A stretch of 64,000 nt of DNA, taken from the NCBI GenBank assembly GCA_023512835.1, contig CM042092.1:1885293-1949292 (forward strand), written 5' to 3'. How positions within the stretch are numbered: position 1 is the first letter of the stretch; each line of letters starts with the position of its first letter. Shown piece after piece: positions 44,453 through 55,822 of the stretch. Source of the stretch: Taxillus chinensis (Eukaryota; Streptophyta; Magnoliopsida; Santalales; Loranthaceae). The notes under the pieces were generated by a model. That model did no database searches. It saw nothing but the letters and a program-made list of their open reading frames with translations, and had not been told where the DNA came from. The translations under genes and the position numbers were made by a program.

Positions 44453-45549
44453 CCCTCCTACTTCTAACCTCTTGCACACACACTTCTGTCACTAGCTCAC
44501 CATAGGCCCTCACAACGTAGGACGATCGACGTCTGACGATGATCCGGTGATGACGACGGATGACTGACAATGATTCGGCGATGATGATCCGTGACGCCTC
44601 TTCGTTTGAGTCCTTCACAATCATGACTTTTGGTTGACTGGCTTCACTCCTGGACGGTCGAATTGAACAAGAATGAACACCAAGTTCTTTTTTTTTTTCT
44701 TTTCTATAGTCAATGTCACCTTAATTTTTAAATCAACCTCTAATCTGTTGGCCTAAGATTGGATTTGAGGAAGAAACACATGATATGAGACTAAAACAGG
44801 GGGATTTCGAGAGCAATTAATGGAGATAAAAACAAATGTTCAGGCAATTATTACTGTCAATGTTCAAGCAATTATTATTCACTATTATGAATAAACTTAA
44901 AAATAAATATTTAGGTAAACTTAAAAATAATTCAATTAAAAATTAATTATTATCGAATCAATTTATAGTTTGTTGATTATGAGATTGACATAATTCTTAG
45001 ATTTAGATAATTGAAATATGACATTTAAAATTATGATACTGTTTTGAATATTTTAATTTGATGTTGACACTATTTTGAATTATGTATAAATATTTTTATT
45101 TTGATCTTGTTTTTATTTTTTAATTTCATTATATCTATTCTTCAATACAAAAGCATTATTCTGATCATATTTTTATTTCATTATATTTACAATTAGTCAC
45201 TACATTATTATGTTATAATTGAACATTACTAAAGTTTTTGTTTGAATTTTTTTAAATCAACGAATTTGAATATTGACTGATCAATTATTAAAACTTAAAA
45301 ATAAAAATACTTTTAAAAGCTCATCTTAATCGCCTAGAGTATCCAATTTCTTAGTGACGATTCATTTTATAATCTCACACCCCTCCCTTGGGACATTTAT
45401 TGCCTTTCCCTTCTCTATTTTTGTCATGCTTCTGTAGCTGTCTGTAAAGTAGTGGTCTTAATTTTGTGTGCGCAAGTCTTATGGATTGCGTGAATAATTC
45501 GATGGCCCATTCGCCATACCTCACATAATGCACAATTAATACTTTTTTT
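44453..45549. other. intergenic, nothing recognised
   Basis: Contains repeated GATGATCCG/GACGATGA words near 44523-44600 and AT-rich DNA; no gene or transposon end recognised. Confidence 0.5.
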
Positions 45550-46808
45550 GCACACAATGCATATAAAGTGGGTTTGGGTTATCTTCTGTAATTAAACACC
45601 GCAGAAAACTATATACACATGTAGAGAGACAATAATTCTTCTAATATAATTAAATAATTTTCAATACATAACAAAATTTCAAATTAACACTGCCACTTAA
45701 TATTAAAATTAAAATAATTACATTTAAAATAAAAACCTACCAACGCTAATACTAATTATAAAAAATGATTAAAAACCTTGAATGCGTAAAATAAAAAAAC
45801 ATTAAAGTACATCAATTACATAAAATATCAAATTAAAGGTCATAAAGTAAATATATAAAGTGAGTAAAATTACATACTTATCAGATAGTTAATTGCTTTG
45901 TGCTATAATGATACTTGAGTTTGATTAATGATGACTGTTGGATTCTTGATATGACGGCTAATTGGAGGGATTTGTTGCATATTTGATCATTGAGAGTTGT
46001 TAATGGTAGGTAACATTTATTGTTCCTACATATTATCAATGAATTGACATTTGTTGTTTATTTGGAGTTGTTAGCAGTATGAGGCATTTGTTGTTCCTAC
46101 ATATTATTGAAAGATTGACATTTGTTGCCCATGGTTAATTGTTGGCGGTGGGAGACATTTTTTTACCCCTGCATATTATTAGTGAACTATTGAGTTGATG
46201 TCATTTGTTTCCCATGTTGATATTGGGGGTTGTTTAAGGACATTGTTTGATTTGGATTCATATTATTAATATTAGTTTGGCATTGGTTTGTATGTATGGT
46301 AGTTTAGAGCACTACATTGATACATTTATACACCGAACATGTAGTTCTAAGTTTTAGTAGGGTTGCAAGATAGTGTGGAGTTGTAGGTCAACTATTGAAC
46401 ATTCGTGCTCATCCTACTTTGTAGATACAATTTTTAAGTGTTGACAGGAGGTAGTTATTAATACCATAGCTGAATAGACTGATGTACGGTGGACCGCTTT
46501 TTGGATGGATTGTTGTATTTTTTACTTGTATTGGTTATTATTTTATGGACATGGATCCATGACATTTGTATTGAATATGATTATTGGCTTTTATTTGTTA
46601 TAGTTGAATTTAGTTGATATGGTTGTACATTAGTTGTATGTTATTGGGAATGTACTGAATTACTCTTATTATATTACTATACAATGTTGAATGAGATAGT
46701 ACTCATGATGTAGTCTTACAAACGCTAGTCACCAACTTCTTAACCCTTCAGGTGCAAGTATGGGGTTATATACTCAGTTTCAATATTCTAAAATTTGTGG
46801 ACATGACA
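45550..46808 (+). mobile_element. LTR fragment (D), plus orientation
   Basis: Ends GTGGACATGACA at 46808, the reverse of the TGTCAC start of the other LTRs. Shares CGTGCTCATCCTACTTTGTAG (near 46408) and the CTAGTCACCAACTTCTTAACCC block (near 46725) with them. GCATATAAAG near 45560 is a candidate TATA box. The left border was not found. Confidence 0.55.
46000..46205 (+). repeat. imperfect ~71-bp tandem repeat in LTR D
   Basis: Three diverged copies built around GACATTTGTTG and TTCCTACATATTAT. Confidence 0.6.
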
Positions 46809-47708
46809 CTGATAAATCCTAAACCCATTAATGGTAGATGATAGACAACGATAGATGGCAGATTGATCAGGGGATATGAATAGGAGGTGGAGGAGGAGCA
46901 TGCTTGACTCGACCAATCAAATTAGGGCTATGACTAATATTTTTGTATATTAAAAGAATATAAAAACTTTAAAATAATATTTTAATAAAATAGTGAACTT
47001 TTTGTTAAGGCTATTATTTGACATTTAAAAAAAATGGATAGAAATTTTTTGAAAAATTGAATTCTTTGTCTAAACTTTAGATAAAGAATAGCTAGGCCAA
47101 TATGAATGGTCTAAGCATTCATAGTGAGAAGCAAATGCAGTGTGAAGGGAGAATTCACATGAATTTTATTTTTTACTTTATAAATTTAAACCAATATAAT
47201 AAGTAAAATATAAGACTAAATTGATAGAGATTTCATCATTATGATATTAAAAGGCCACTTAGAAAAAAGAGAGTAGATTGAGGAGCTCCTAGTTGAAAAG
47301 GTTAGTCATGTGCTTAGAATGATCTAAAATAAATATAATTTTATATTATTTTAACATAAATATAGTATTTATGTTTTTATTTTTCACCTTTTTTTATTTC
47401 GATAATACCTTTAGTTAATGTTTAAAGTATTTGAAAAAAATGTTTAAACTTGTTTCTTTAATATTGTAATACTTTTGTTTGGTTTTATTTGTCATATTTA
47501 AGTTACTTTTCTCTACTCCTATGAAACCTTTAGTGGGTGTGTATCCTTCATTCATTTTTTCTTAATATTTTATTTAATTTATCTAAAAAAAGAGTTCTTA
47601 TGAAGCTTCCAAGTTATGTTTTGAATTCTTTTGATCTAAATAACAACAATGTTAAGTTGTTGTATCCTAAAGGGATAAGTTTGTATGAACAATATATTCT
47701 TATAAAGC
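46809..47708. other. AT-rich intergenic, nothing recognised
   Basis: No domain or repeat family recognised between LTR D and LTR E. Confidence 0.5.
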
Positions 47709-47713
47709 GTTCA

Positions 47714-49990
47714 TGTGAGGACATGTGTTCTTGGTTTAGGGAGTGGGCCTTGTTTTTAGAGTGAGAGTTGAGATAAATTAATGTGAGAATGTGCTTGGGC
47801 TTGAGAAATGAGGAAGTTTGACTGTACTTGAACCCATTTTAGAGTTTGGGGCCCTTGGGAGTAGTCTTGGCCTGTTTGAGTGTTTTTGGGGTTATGTTGT
47901 TTTAAATAATGAAAAATAAATGTGAAATGGGAATTTATATATATAAAAGAAATAAAAGAAAAGGAAAAATGGAAAAATAGATTGGGCATGTTCCATCCCG
48001 CGTAAGAGAGAAAGAGAGAGAGAGTGAGAAAGAAAGAGAGAAGGAGACAACAGGACAGAATAGGGAGGAAAATCTATGGAGCAAGAACATAAGGAGTAAG
48101 GGTTTTTTAATCCAATCCGTGATAAGAGATAGGTGGTTTTGTCTCCTTGTATCCTCCTTTGTTCTTGATTGATGGTTATGGAAGCATAGGTGTTAGAACT
48201 GTAATATTGCTCCTATAACATGTATTGTGTGAATTATTATGCTATGATTCATATAAATATGTTTGGGTGCAAAGGATGCGTTTAGGATTGATATCTGTGG
48301 CGTAGAAACCTTCTTTGAGGTGTTAGAAATGGAGTTTTGGGTATAACCAGGTGAGGAGTCCACTAGAAGAGAAGTAGAACATCAATAGGGTTGGCTCAAT
48401 GTGGTTGATATGGCTTGGTCGACGTAGTCGACCTGGCTTAGTGCTGGTCGAGGTCAACCAGTGGTGGCTTTAGAGACATTTCTTTATAATTTGGTCGATC
48501 TAGAATTAATTACGATGTATGGTCAACATGGTCAATGTGGAGTGGTCAATGTGATCAATGTGGTTAATGTGGTCGATGTGGTCAATCTGAAAGCTAGATC
48601 AACTAAAACAGAGTAAAATCGACCCCCTTTAGTTGAGATAGAGGGTTATCATGGTTATGATCGACTTAGTGAGGTTTATGGTCGATGTGGAGAGTTTTGA
48701 GACTGAGTTGGTGTATCTTAGATGTCTTAATTGTGTTTAAATGTGTAATATTTTTTGTAAGTGTGATATTACTATTGAGAGGCTTGTGCATTAAATTATT
48801 GCATTTCTTTTTACTTAAGCATTGAGGTCCCATTGAGGGGACAAATCAAGAGTGGGAATGAGAACATCTTAGATTGAATAACCCATGATAGAGGGTTATC
48901 ATGGTTATGAATGACTTAGTGAGGTTTATGGTCGATGTGGAGAGTTTTGAGAACTAAGTTGGTGTATCTTAGATGTCTTAATTGTGTTTGAATGTGTAAT
49001 GTTTTTTTGTAAGTGTGATATTACTATTGAGAGGCTTGTGCATTAAATTATTGCAGTTCTTTTTACTTAAGCATTGAGGTCCCATTGAGGGGGACAAATC
49101 AAGAGTGGGAATGAGAACATCTTAGATTAGATAACCCATGATAGAGGGTTATCATGGTAATGATCGACTTAGTGAGGTTTATGGTTGATGTGGAGAGTTT
49201 TGAGAACTGAGTTGGTGTATCTTAGATGTCTTAATTGTGTTTGAATGTGTAATGTTTTTTGTAAGTGTGAGATTACTATTGAGAGACTTGTGCATTAAAT
49301 TATTGCATTTCTTTTTACTTAAGCATTGAGGTCTCATTAAGGGGACAGTTGTAGAGTAAATTTGAGCATTGAGGTCCCATTGAGGGGACAATTCGAGAGT
49401 GGGAATGAGAACATCTTAGATTGGATAACCCTTGTTGTGTTGTTTTCATTATTTGAACTATAATTATGCAAATGAGAATCAATTTATTATTACAATATAT
49501 TGACACATGAATCTACTCTGCATATAAAGGTAGAGTTGTTGGGTTGTCCCTGAGAGATTTAATTCCTACTGAGCGATGGTTTGCTTACCCACATTTGATG
49601 TCTATTTTACAGGTCCTAGCAGGCGTTAGAAGATTTAACCATTGTGGAGGCAGGAGCATTTCCTTCTTTTATTTGGTTTTCTTTGTTTTGTCGTTTTTGG
49701 CTTGAGACATTGTTGTCTTCTGAGACGGTGATTTGTGTATGTATTTGAGAATATTACTGAAATACTATGTTTTGGGGCTGGTGATCTTGTGTATCATGAG
49801 TTGTATTTCTTATGTGTGAAGTGTTATGTGTGTGTTTGTTTGTGGCATGGTGTGGTACTATTATAGGTTTCGAGTAACACCCTAACAGGAGCCCTAATTA
49901 GGTGGCCATCTACAATCCCTTGACCTTTTGGGTGCGAGGTATGAGGTATAACTAATTGGTCCTTCATGTTTGGGAATCTATGGCGTGACA
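47714..49990 (+). mobile_element. solo LTR (E), plus orientation
   Basis: Starts TGTGAGGACATG (compare TGTGAAGACCCG of the Ty3 LTR in element orientation) and ends ATGGCGTGACA; flanks GTTCA and GTTTA match at four of five bases. TATATATATAAAAG near 47935-47949, then a GA tract (48007-48050), give the same promoter layout as its relatives. Carries GGTCAATGTGG-type short repeats (48390-48600) and a 250-bp triplication. Confidence 0.7.
48641..49430 (+). repeat. ~250-bp unit repeated three times in LTR E
   Basis: Copies start GAGGGTTATCATGG at 48641, 48891 and 49144. Copies are highly similar by eye; the third has an extra partial duplication of the TTGAGCATTGAGGTCCCATT block near 49356. Confidence 0.9.
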
Positions 49991-50943
49991 GTTTAAATTC
50001 ATTTTTTCACAATTTCAACTATAGATTTTTTGTATAATTATTTTTATAATTCTTTGGTATAAACATTATATTACTATATTGTTTTCCTAACTACTCTTTT
50101 GTCTTTTATCTCATTAGAGCATACATGTATATCTGTTGCAAGAACATGTCATTACAATTTTGATCAACTTCATGGGATTCTTTTGAACTTCGGTTCTTTT
50201 CATTGGGTTGACCAGCTCTTTCAAATTTTGATTCTTTACATTGGGTTGGTCTCATTGAAACCTATCACCATTGCTATACTCAAATCAATGATTCAAGCCC
50301 TATATGAAAACATGATAAAATCAATTTCACACCAAACTATCAATTTGTTATGCAAGATTACCCAATACAAGTGAAATTGACAAATAGGATTAGGAGAGAC
50401 AAACTTTATGTCCTTCTAACAAATTGTCATGTCCATAAAATAACAATATGCATATTTTCATGAGAATTTTAATAGGGAGAGGATAAGTTCTCAAATTCTA
50501 AATCTCAATCATACCTTTCTTATGGCTTGCCATTCATTAACTTAGGGATATGTGCCTTTACATTAGTTGTGAACACAAATTCAAATTGTAAGAAAAGAGC
50601 ATGAGGGGCAAAATTTTCTTTACAAATTCTACACTATTAAATATACATTGACTTATTGACACAAAACTTAAAATGACCTGCTGATAAAAGCCACATTGAT
50701 CCCATATTCAAAGCTAAATTACTCAACTTGCCATCATACTCATCAACTAGCTCTAAAGTGTCATTGGTAGTTAACACCAAGCTTTCATGCACCTCTATTT
50801 CTACTTCAAATATTTTCGTATCCTTTATGCAATCCTATTCTTTGGATGTTGTGTGGCTTTTGTTTTATAGGTTACCTTTTCTTTGTTCCAAATGCCTTTT
50901 TCCATTACTCTAGGGAATTTTCATGAACCCATAAATGTTTAGC

Positions 50944-51002
<59 letters not shown>

Positions 51003-51055
51003 ACATCTTTTCCCTAGTTGTTGCTTCTAATATGTAATCCATGTTGAGGTTTTAA
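49991..51055. other. AT-rich intergenic
   Basis: No known domain; an open frame of 91 residues at 50099-50374 has no features of a real gene. Ends near a (TTA)n tract. Confidence 0.5.
50946..51001. repeat. (TTA)n microsatellite
   Basis: About 18-19 uninterrupted TTA/ATT units. Confidence 0.95.
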
Positions 51056-51799
51056 TTTACTAAACTTTAACCTAAAAATAGCTTTCCTTAAAAAAAATAA
51101 AAAATTATAATAAATCAAAAAAGAAACTCCAATTTTCATATTGAGTCTAAATCTATGACTTCAATCAACTATAATCAGTTCATTAATAATTATAACCAAT
51201 TGACATTATTTTATATGTATTTGTATCCAAAACCTTAATGAAATACATATAATGTCATAACTTAATTAATCACATTGTTTGGCATATTTTAATCATTAAA
51301 TAATTATAATCTTGCGACAATATTTAGTATAATAATCATAATGCATATACAGCTAACTTAATTATTGTAATTAGATCGATGTCTCCAAATCCAACAATCT
51401 CCCACATGTATATTTGCTACCTTTTGATTACATATTCTTAACTTTATAGTATGAAACTTTTATGTTTTTACCTATCATATTTCTTAAACAATTATGTTCA
51501 TCAATTATGTTAATAAAGGACTTACGTATCATTCATCATATTTATTCACAACTAAATCAACATAAATCATGTTACCAACATAACCAAATGATATGAATTT
51601 TGGACATATAATTTAGAAATTAAACCCAAGTGTGATTAGCCATGTATATTTTTGATTGAGTTATCTACCTTAAGCTTTAAAGAAAGAAATAATGAAACTG
51701 AATGTAACTTATCTATATTAACAAAATTGCTTATAATTACATTACATATAAAAAACAAACTTAAACCATATCCAAACTCCCACATTTTCTAACTATCCT

Positions 51800-52107
51800 T
51801 AATAGGTATTACACCCATAGAATCAACATGTTTATAAAATTACTTGGGTGGTAATCCTTTTGTAAGAGGATCCGTAATCATGGAATTTGTACCTATGTGT
51901 TTTATATATAATTCATTATTATGCACTTTCTATTTTGCCACCAAAAACTTAATGTCAATATCCTTCAACTTTGATGAACTTTAATTATTGGTTGCATGTA
52001 ATAATGTTGAATTTTTGTCACATAATAATATGAGTGGATTCTGAATAAAATCCAAATTTTTTAGCCTCATAACAATCAAAAAAAATTCAAGTACTATGGT
52101 AGAGGAG
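51800..52107 (-). pseudogene. Copia RNase H remnant (C-terminal part)
   Basis: Minus-strand blocks LVASSTIVLEF, PLILLCDKNSTLLHATN, DIKFLV, HIGTNSMITDPLTKGLPPK and HVDSMGV follow the order of Copia RNase H (CDNxxA...HIDIK...DxLTKxLP...HxxxMGV). Separated from the upstream half by solo LTR F. Stop codons and indels break it. Confidence 0.75.
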
Positions 52108-52112
52108 GCAAC

Positions 52113-53298
52113 TAATAGAGGTAAACTTGCAAGTGTACAAATCGTTTTAAAATATAAGCCTTTCAATGTAATGAACCTCAGCCTAACCCATGAAGAACAA
52201 ATGGGAATTGTTAACTACTAAAATTTACTAGATTAAATTTTATCTAGACTTCAAGAATTTTAAGGAATAAGATTAAAATAAAAACTGAAAGATTTATTGC
52301 AGACTCTAAGGAAACAATTCTACCTTGATATATCTCTTGACAGCTTGTTGCCAGACTAGTAAATCTAGTAGAAAGAAAATACATCAAAACTCTAACTAAG
52401 TCTTTCGATCTTAACTAAAATCTTGAGCGCACAAACATGATTTGATTTGACCATGTAAAATCTCACAAGTCTTTCTCCCTTTGTGAGATCTACATTGGTT
52501 TGCCTAAATTTCTCTCTATGAAGCATCTTTCAATAGCAATAAAGAATTCTCATCAATTGGATGGTAGCCAATCTACACAAAGCATTAAACTCTTGGCAAT
52601 CCAAACACATATAAAAAGATAATGCCTAATTATGTAATATGAATTACATGGTTGAAGAACAAATTACATCTTCCCCCCTAGGAAATAGGGATTTACTTTA
52701 TGCTAGGAGAGGAAATCATTATAACAGCAAAAATTAATGAATATTCCATTGCATGATTACAAAATAATTCTCTAAATTCCAAGATAAAATATAAAGCCTC
52801 AATTCTTCTCAATAGTCCAAAAGTTTGTACTCACTCTGACGTTGATTCCCTCTTTCTTCAAGAAAAAGGTATATATATGAAGGCGCACATATAGGGTTTT
52901 CCAAAATAGCACATGTCGACCTATCTAAAGCATGAATCGACCAAAGAGCTTTCAAGGTTGACCATATTGACCTTCTTTCTCATATCGACTAAGACATGTC
53001 TTCAACATTGGTCGATGTAGCTTGTAACCTCCATGTCAACCTCTAATGTGTACAATGTTGACCACGTCAACCTCCAAAATGCCATGTCGACCGAAGCTAA
53101 GTTGACCAACCTTCTTCTTTGTTCTAACTCTATCTGTACACATTTAAACACCTGCAAATCCAACTAAAACATCACAAAACTCTCAAAACACAGAAGCAAA
53201 AGGGGAAGAAACTCCCAAAACATATGCAAATTCAGGTAATTTAATATGAAAATGCAACAAAATGATAAATAAAACCTCATAAATATACACTCATATCA
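52113..53298 (-). mobile_element. solo LTR (F) inserted in Copia RNase H
   Basis: On the minus strand it starts TGATATGAGTG and ends GTTTACCTCTATTA, flanked on the plus strand by GCAAC (52108-52112) and GCTAC (53299-53303), one mismatch. Removing it rejoins the RNase H blocks on both sides. It is rich in GTCGACC/GTTGACC words at 52915-53110. No coding. Confidence 0.6.
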
Positions 53299-53303
53299 GC
53301 TAC

Positions 53304-53430
53304 CAATGACTACTTAGTGATTTTCCATTAATATATCTATGACCTCTAGTTGTTCCGATCTCTAATACGTGAGCATATAGTCTCCAGTGATCTATTTAGG
53401 TATTTGCTTGGCCGCCTTTTAATATTTCAT
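53304..53430 (-). pseudogene. Copia RT/RNase H junction remnant
   Basis: DYMLTY followed by RSEQLEVI, then WKITK and SLVA in order, matches the start of Copia RNase H and leads directly into the remnant at 51800-52107 once LTR F is removed. Confidence 0.65.
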
Positions 53431-53872
53431 ACCTAGGTTACTTAAATATCTCCTTAATATTCTAGTAATAAACACAATATCTGGTCATGTACATTCTTTT
53501 ACATCAATTAAATTCCATATAAAGAAATAAAAAGCACAACGAATTTAATCCAATGGTTAGCTTAAATTTGCCTATACCATTAAGCTAGATCTATTTAAGA
53601 ATTAAGGAAGCACAACAAAAATTACTTTCACATCATAATATGTCCTTCAATCCATTGCCTCGGAAGTAATATCAAAGGAATCAATGTAGATAACTTGATT
53701 GACTTCCTTATTTACTCACTCAATTGGCAAATTACTTGGTTAGTGAGTCTTTCTAAAACTCTTGAACTCATTTCTATCTCACCAATTCAAGGCAGAACAT
53801 CTGATCTTTGATGGAACAAGATGGTGAGATTTATTTGATAGTTATGGTGACCCAACCCAAAACCTAACCCTA
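53431..53872 (-). other. internal remnant of the decayed Copia
   Basis: No clear domain; probably deleted pol and 5' leader of the element. Confidence 0.4.
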
Positions 53873-54152
53873 GGATAAACCTTTGAGCCAAAAATAATTT
53901 GTCTTCATTTAGCCTAAATTTATCAATGCTATTATTTCAATCAACTAATTATAATCTATTGACATTATTCATGTGTATTTGTATCCAAAACTTCAGCGAA
54001 ATACGCAATGACTTAATTAATTACATTGTTTGACATATTTTAATCATTATATAATTGAAATCTTGCTACAATATTTGTTATTTGATATCATAATCATAAA
54101 TGCAGGTATGTTCAACTTAATTATTGTAGTTAGACACTCTAAATCCAAAATT

Positions 54153-54462
54153 TATATGCAACAAGAAGAAGCCATAACGTCGTAGCTATAAGCTGACTAG
54201 CTGAGGGGTTTAGTGCCCAGCAAATTAAAATACAAAAAAGCAACAACCAGTCTTACCCTCATAAGCGGATAGATTTCACACCATTTAAAGGTTGATGCAG
54301 TGCAAGTTATATGCAAACGAACATTCCAGCTCCCAAAGGGTCAAAAGCAGAAAACCCAACAGATTATTAGGTGGGAAAGTTCGGCACGGGCATCATGGAA
54401 CGGCAGCTCCCAAAGCATCGGTTGCATTTCTAGAGGGCTCCAGATCTTAGATCTACTCGCAT

Positions 54463-54465
<3 letters not shown>
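54153..54465 (+). other. upstream region of the Pro-rich gene
   Basis: Mixed-composition DNA between the decayed Copia and an AT microsatellite; likely promoter of the gene at 54632. No motif stands out. Confidence 0.4.

Positions 54466-54511
<46 letters not shown>
54466..54511. repeat. (AT)23 microsatellite in the Pro-rich gene promoter
   Basis: An uninterrupted AT run 120 bases before the ATG, flanked by GCATTGC and GCGTAATGC, which form a partial inverted repeat, so it could extrude a cruciform. It may also serve as the TATA element. Confidence 0.9.
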
Positions 54512-54514
<3 letters not shown>

Positions 54515-54631
54515 TAATGCGTGCGTGCCTGACAAATTGTTGCATTCGCTTTCGTTTGCTCTATCGCCCTTGTTCGCTCTGCCCAACGCTGGCTGTTCAG
54601 CTCCGGCCGGATCCGAGTTGGCCTTCTAATA

Positions 54632-55152
54632 ATGAGAGGACCTCCGCCGCCGCCTTTACAGCCGCCTGGCTTCCTGGGATCCCTGTTTAACGCTGTCTCT
54701 TCTTGGTCGGTGTCCTTTACTTTTTTTCTCCTTCTGGATTTGTGAGCACTACGATCAAAACTATATAGCTCTAGTTTTGTCTGTCTTATTATTATTATAA
54801 TTTTTTTTTTGTGGATACGTGCAGCCTCTATTGCTTGTGTTGTTGCTGGCTGATCCAGGACTGCTTTGGGGATTTTAGAGGGCCTCCGCCGCCGCCGCCA
54901 CCTCCTCCTTCATTTCCGCCGCCGACACCGCCGCCTCCGCCTCCGCCTCCGCCTCCCGGTCCTTCGCCGCTGCCTCCTCCTAGTCCACCGCCTCCTTTTC
55001 TGTTTGGACCACCACCCCCAACCCCTGTCGATTCATTTGGGCCTCCACCTCCTGGAGATCTATTTGGGCCTCCCGGACCACCTGGAGGCCCGTCGGGACC
55101 ATTTGGACCTTCAAGTGATCCACATGTGCCAGGTGGGCCACGTCCATTCTAA
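54632..55152 (+). CDS. small Pro-rich protein with Cys-rich core, two exons
   Basis: Exon 1 54632-54705 and exon 2 54825-55152, joined by a GT-AG intron of 119 bp with a T-rich 3' tract; 133 residues. N-terminus MRGPPPPPLQPPGFLGSLF, then a Cys/Leu/Trp-rich stretch across the junction (CLYCLCCCWLIQDCFG, about residues 25-40), then poly-Pro/Gly with FGPP repeats to the C-terminus. The Cys-rich hydrophobic stretch is short for a membrane span but could be palmitoylated. The repeat of RGPPPPP before and after the core, the exact phase match and the short intron support a real gene. I do not recognise a named family; no function is assigned. No signal peptide is evident, so it is not a classical extensin. 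Confidence 0.75.
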
Positions 55153-55555
55153 ATTCGCTGTGCAGCAGCGGCCTAGCAGGCGTTGAGAAATATATATATC
55201 TATGTATATATATATATATAAAGAAGAAAAAAAAGAAAAGAGAAGCGTCTTTCTGATTAGAGAGGAGTATCATCCTATTTTGCTTCGACTCGCTTTTTTT
55301 TTTTCCACTTATCAAAGTTGGTTTTTAAATCTGGAATGAGTGTAATTAAATGATTCAATATCCAGTTAATCTTAATTTTTCATAACTTTTTCATGTTTTT
55401 TCTTTCCAACTCGCACTTTCCACCTCTTGCTAAACTACAAAGAAAATGATATATTTTCCATTCAACGTTCATAGCTACCAAATACCAAAAATCCTTTGAA
55501 GAAAAAAATAAAAATAAAAAAGAGATAGAAAGAAAAAGAATGAAAAGAAAATTTT
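55153..55555 (+). other. 3' flank of the Pro-rich gene
   Basis: Probable 3' UTR with TATATATATATA near 55206; then A/T-rich DNA up to the Copia target duplication ATTAC. Nothing else recognised. Confidence 0.6.
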
Positions 55556-55560
55556 ATTAC

Positions 55561-55822
55561 TGTAGCATAATATAGAGGCTACAATATACATTTGAGTTCT
55601 TCAGGAATCATATATATAGTTTTCAAGTATCATTACAATACAAACAAATATATATTCCATTTTATAAGCAAGGTCAAGAAGATTAAATGAAAAAATATGA
55701 AGCGATAGTGCATGAAAGGTTATACATAATGTAAAAAATTTTCAAATTGTATTCATTAATAGAAGGGATTTCTAAAGGATCAAAAACCAATAGTCATCCA
55801 TTAAATGAATAATTTCATAACA
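55561..55822 (-). repeat. TNT1-like Copia 3' LTR
   Basis: Shares GAGTTCTTCA, ATATATAGTTTTCAA, TTATACATAATGTAAA and AATGGTCATCCATTAAATGAAT-like blocks with 62367-62662. Followed by CTTTTCCTTGT, whose reverse complement ACAAGGAAAAG is the likely polypurine tract. Confidence 0.9.

Larger units (their letters stand above)
51056..54152 (-). mobile_element. decayed Copia element, split by solo LTR F
   Basis: Two diverged copies of a sequence of about 280-340 bp (51056-51395 and about 53873-54152) share ATTGACATTATT, TTGTATCCAAAAC, ACATTGTTTG and CAACTTAATTATTGTA blocks; the lower one ends CTCCAAATCCAACA and is followed by ATCTCCCAC (minus-strand GTGGGAGAT, a polypurine tract). RNase H remnants lie at about 51800-52107 and 53304-53430 on the minus strand. 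Outer borders are approximate. Confidence 0.65.

Noticed and set aside
42685..46808. LTRs C and D as the two LTRs of one element
   Set aside because: They are in opposite orientation and C has its own flanking duplication, so they are independent.
50099..50374. 91-residue frame
   Set aside because: No known motif, no splice or promoter context, AT-rich surroundings; chance frame likely.
54300..54629. 109-residue frame containing Tyr-Ile repeats
   Set aside because: It reads through the AT microsatellite; the real gene starts at 54632 in another frame.
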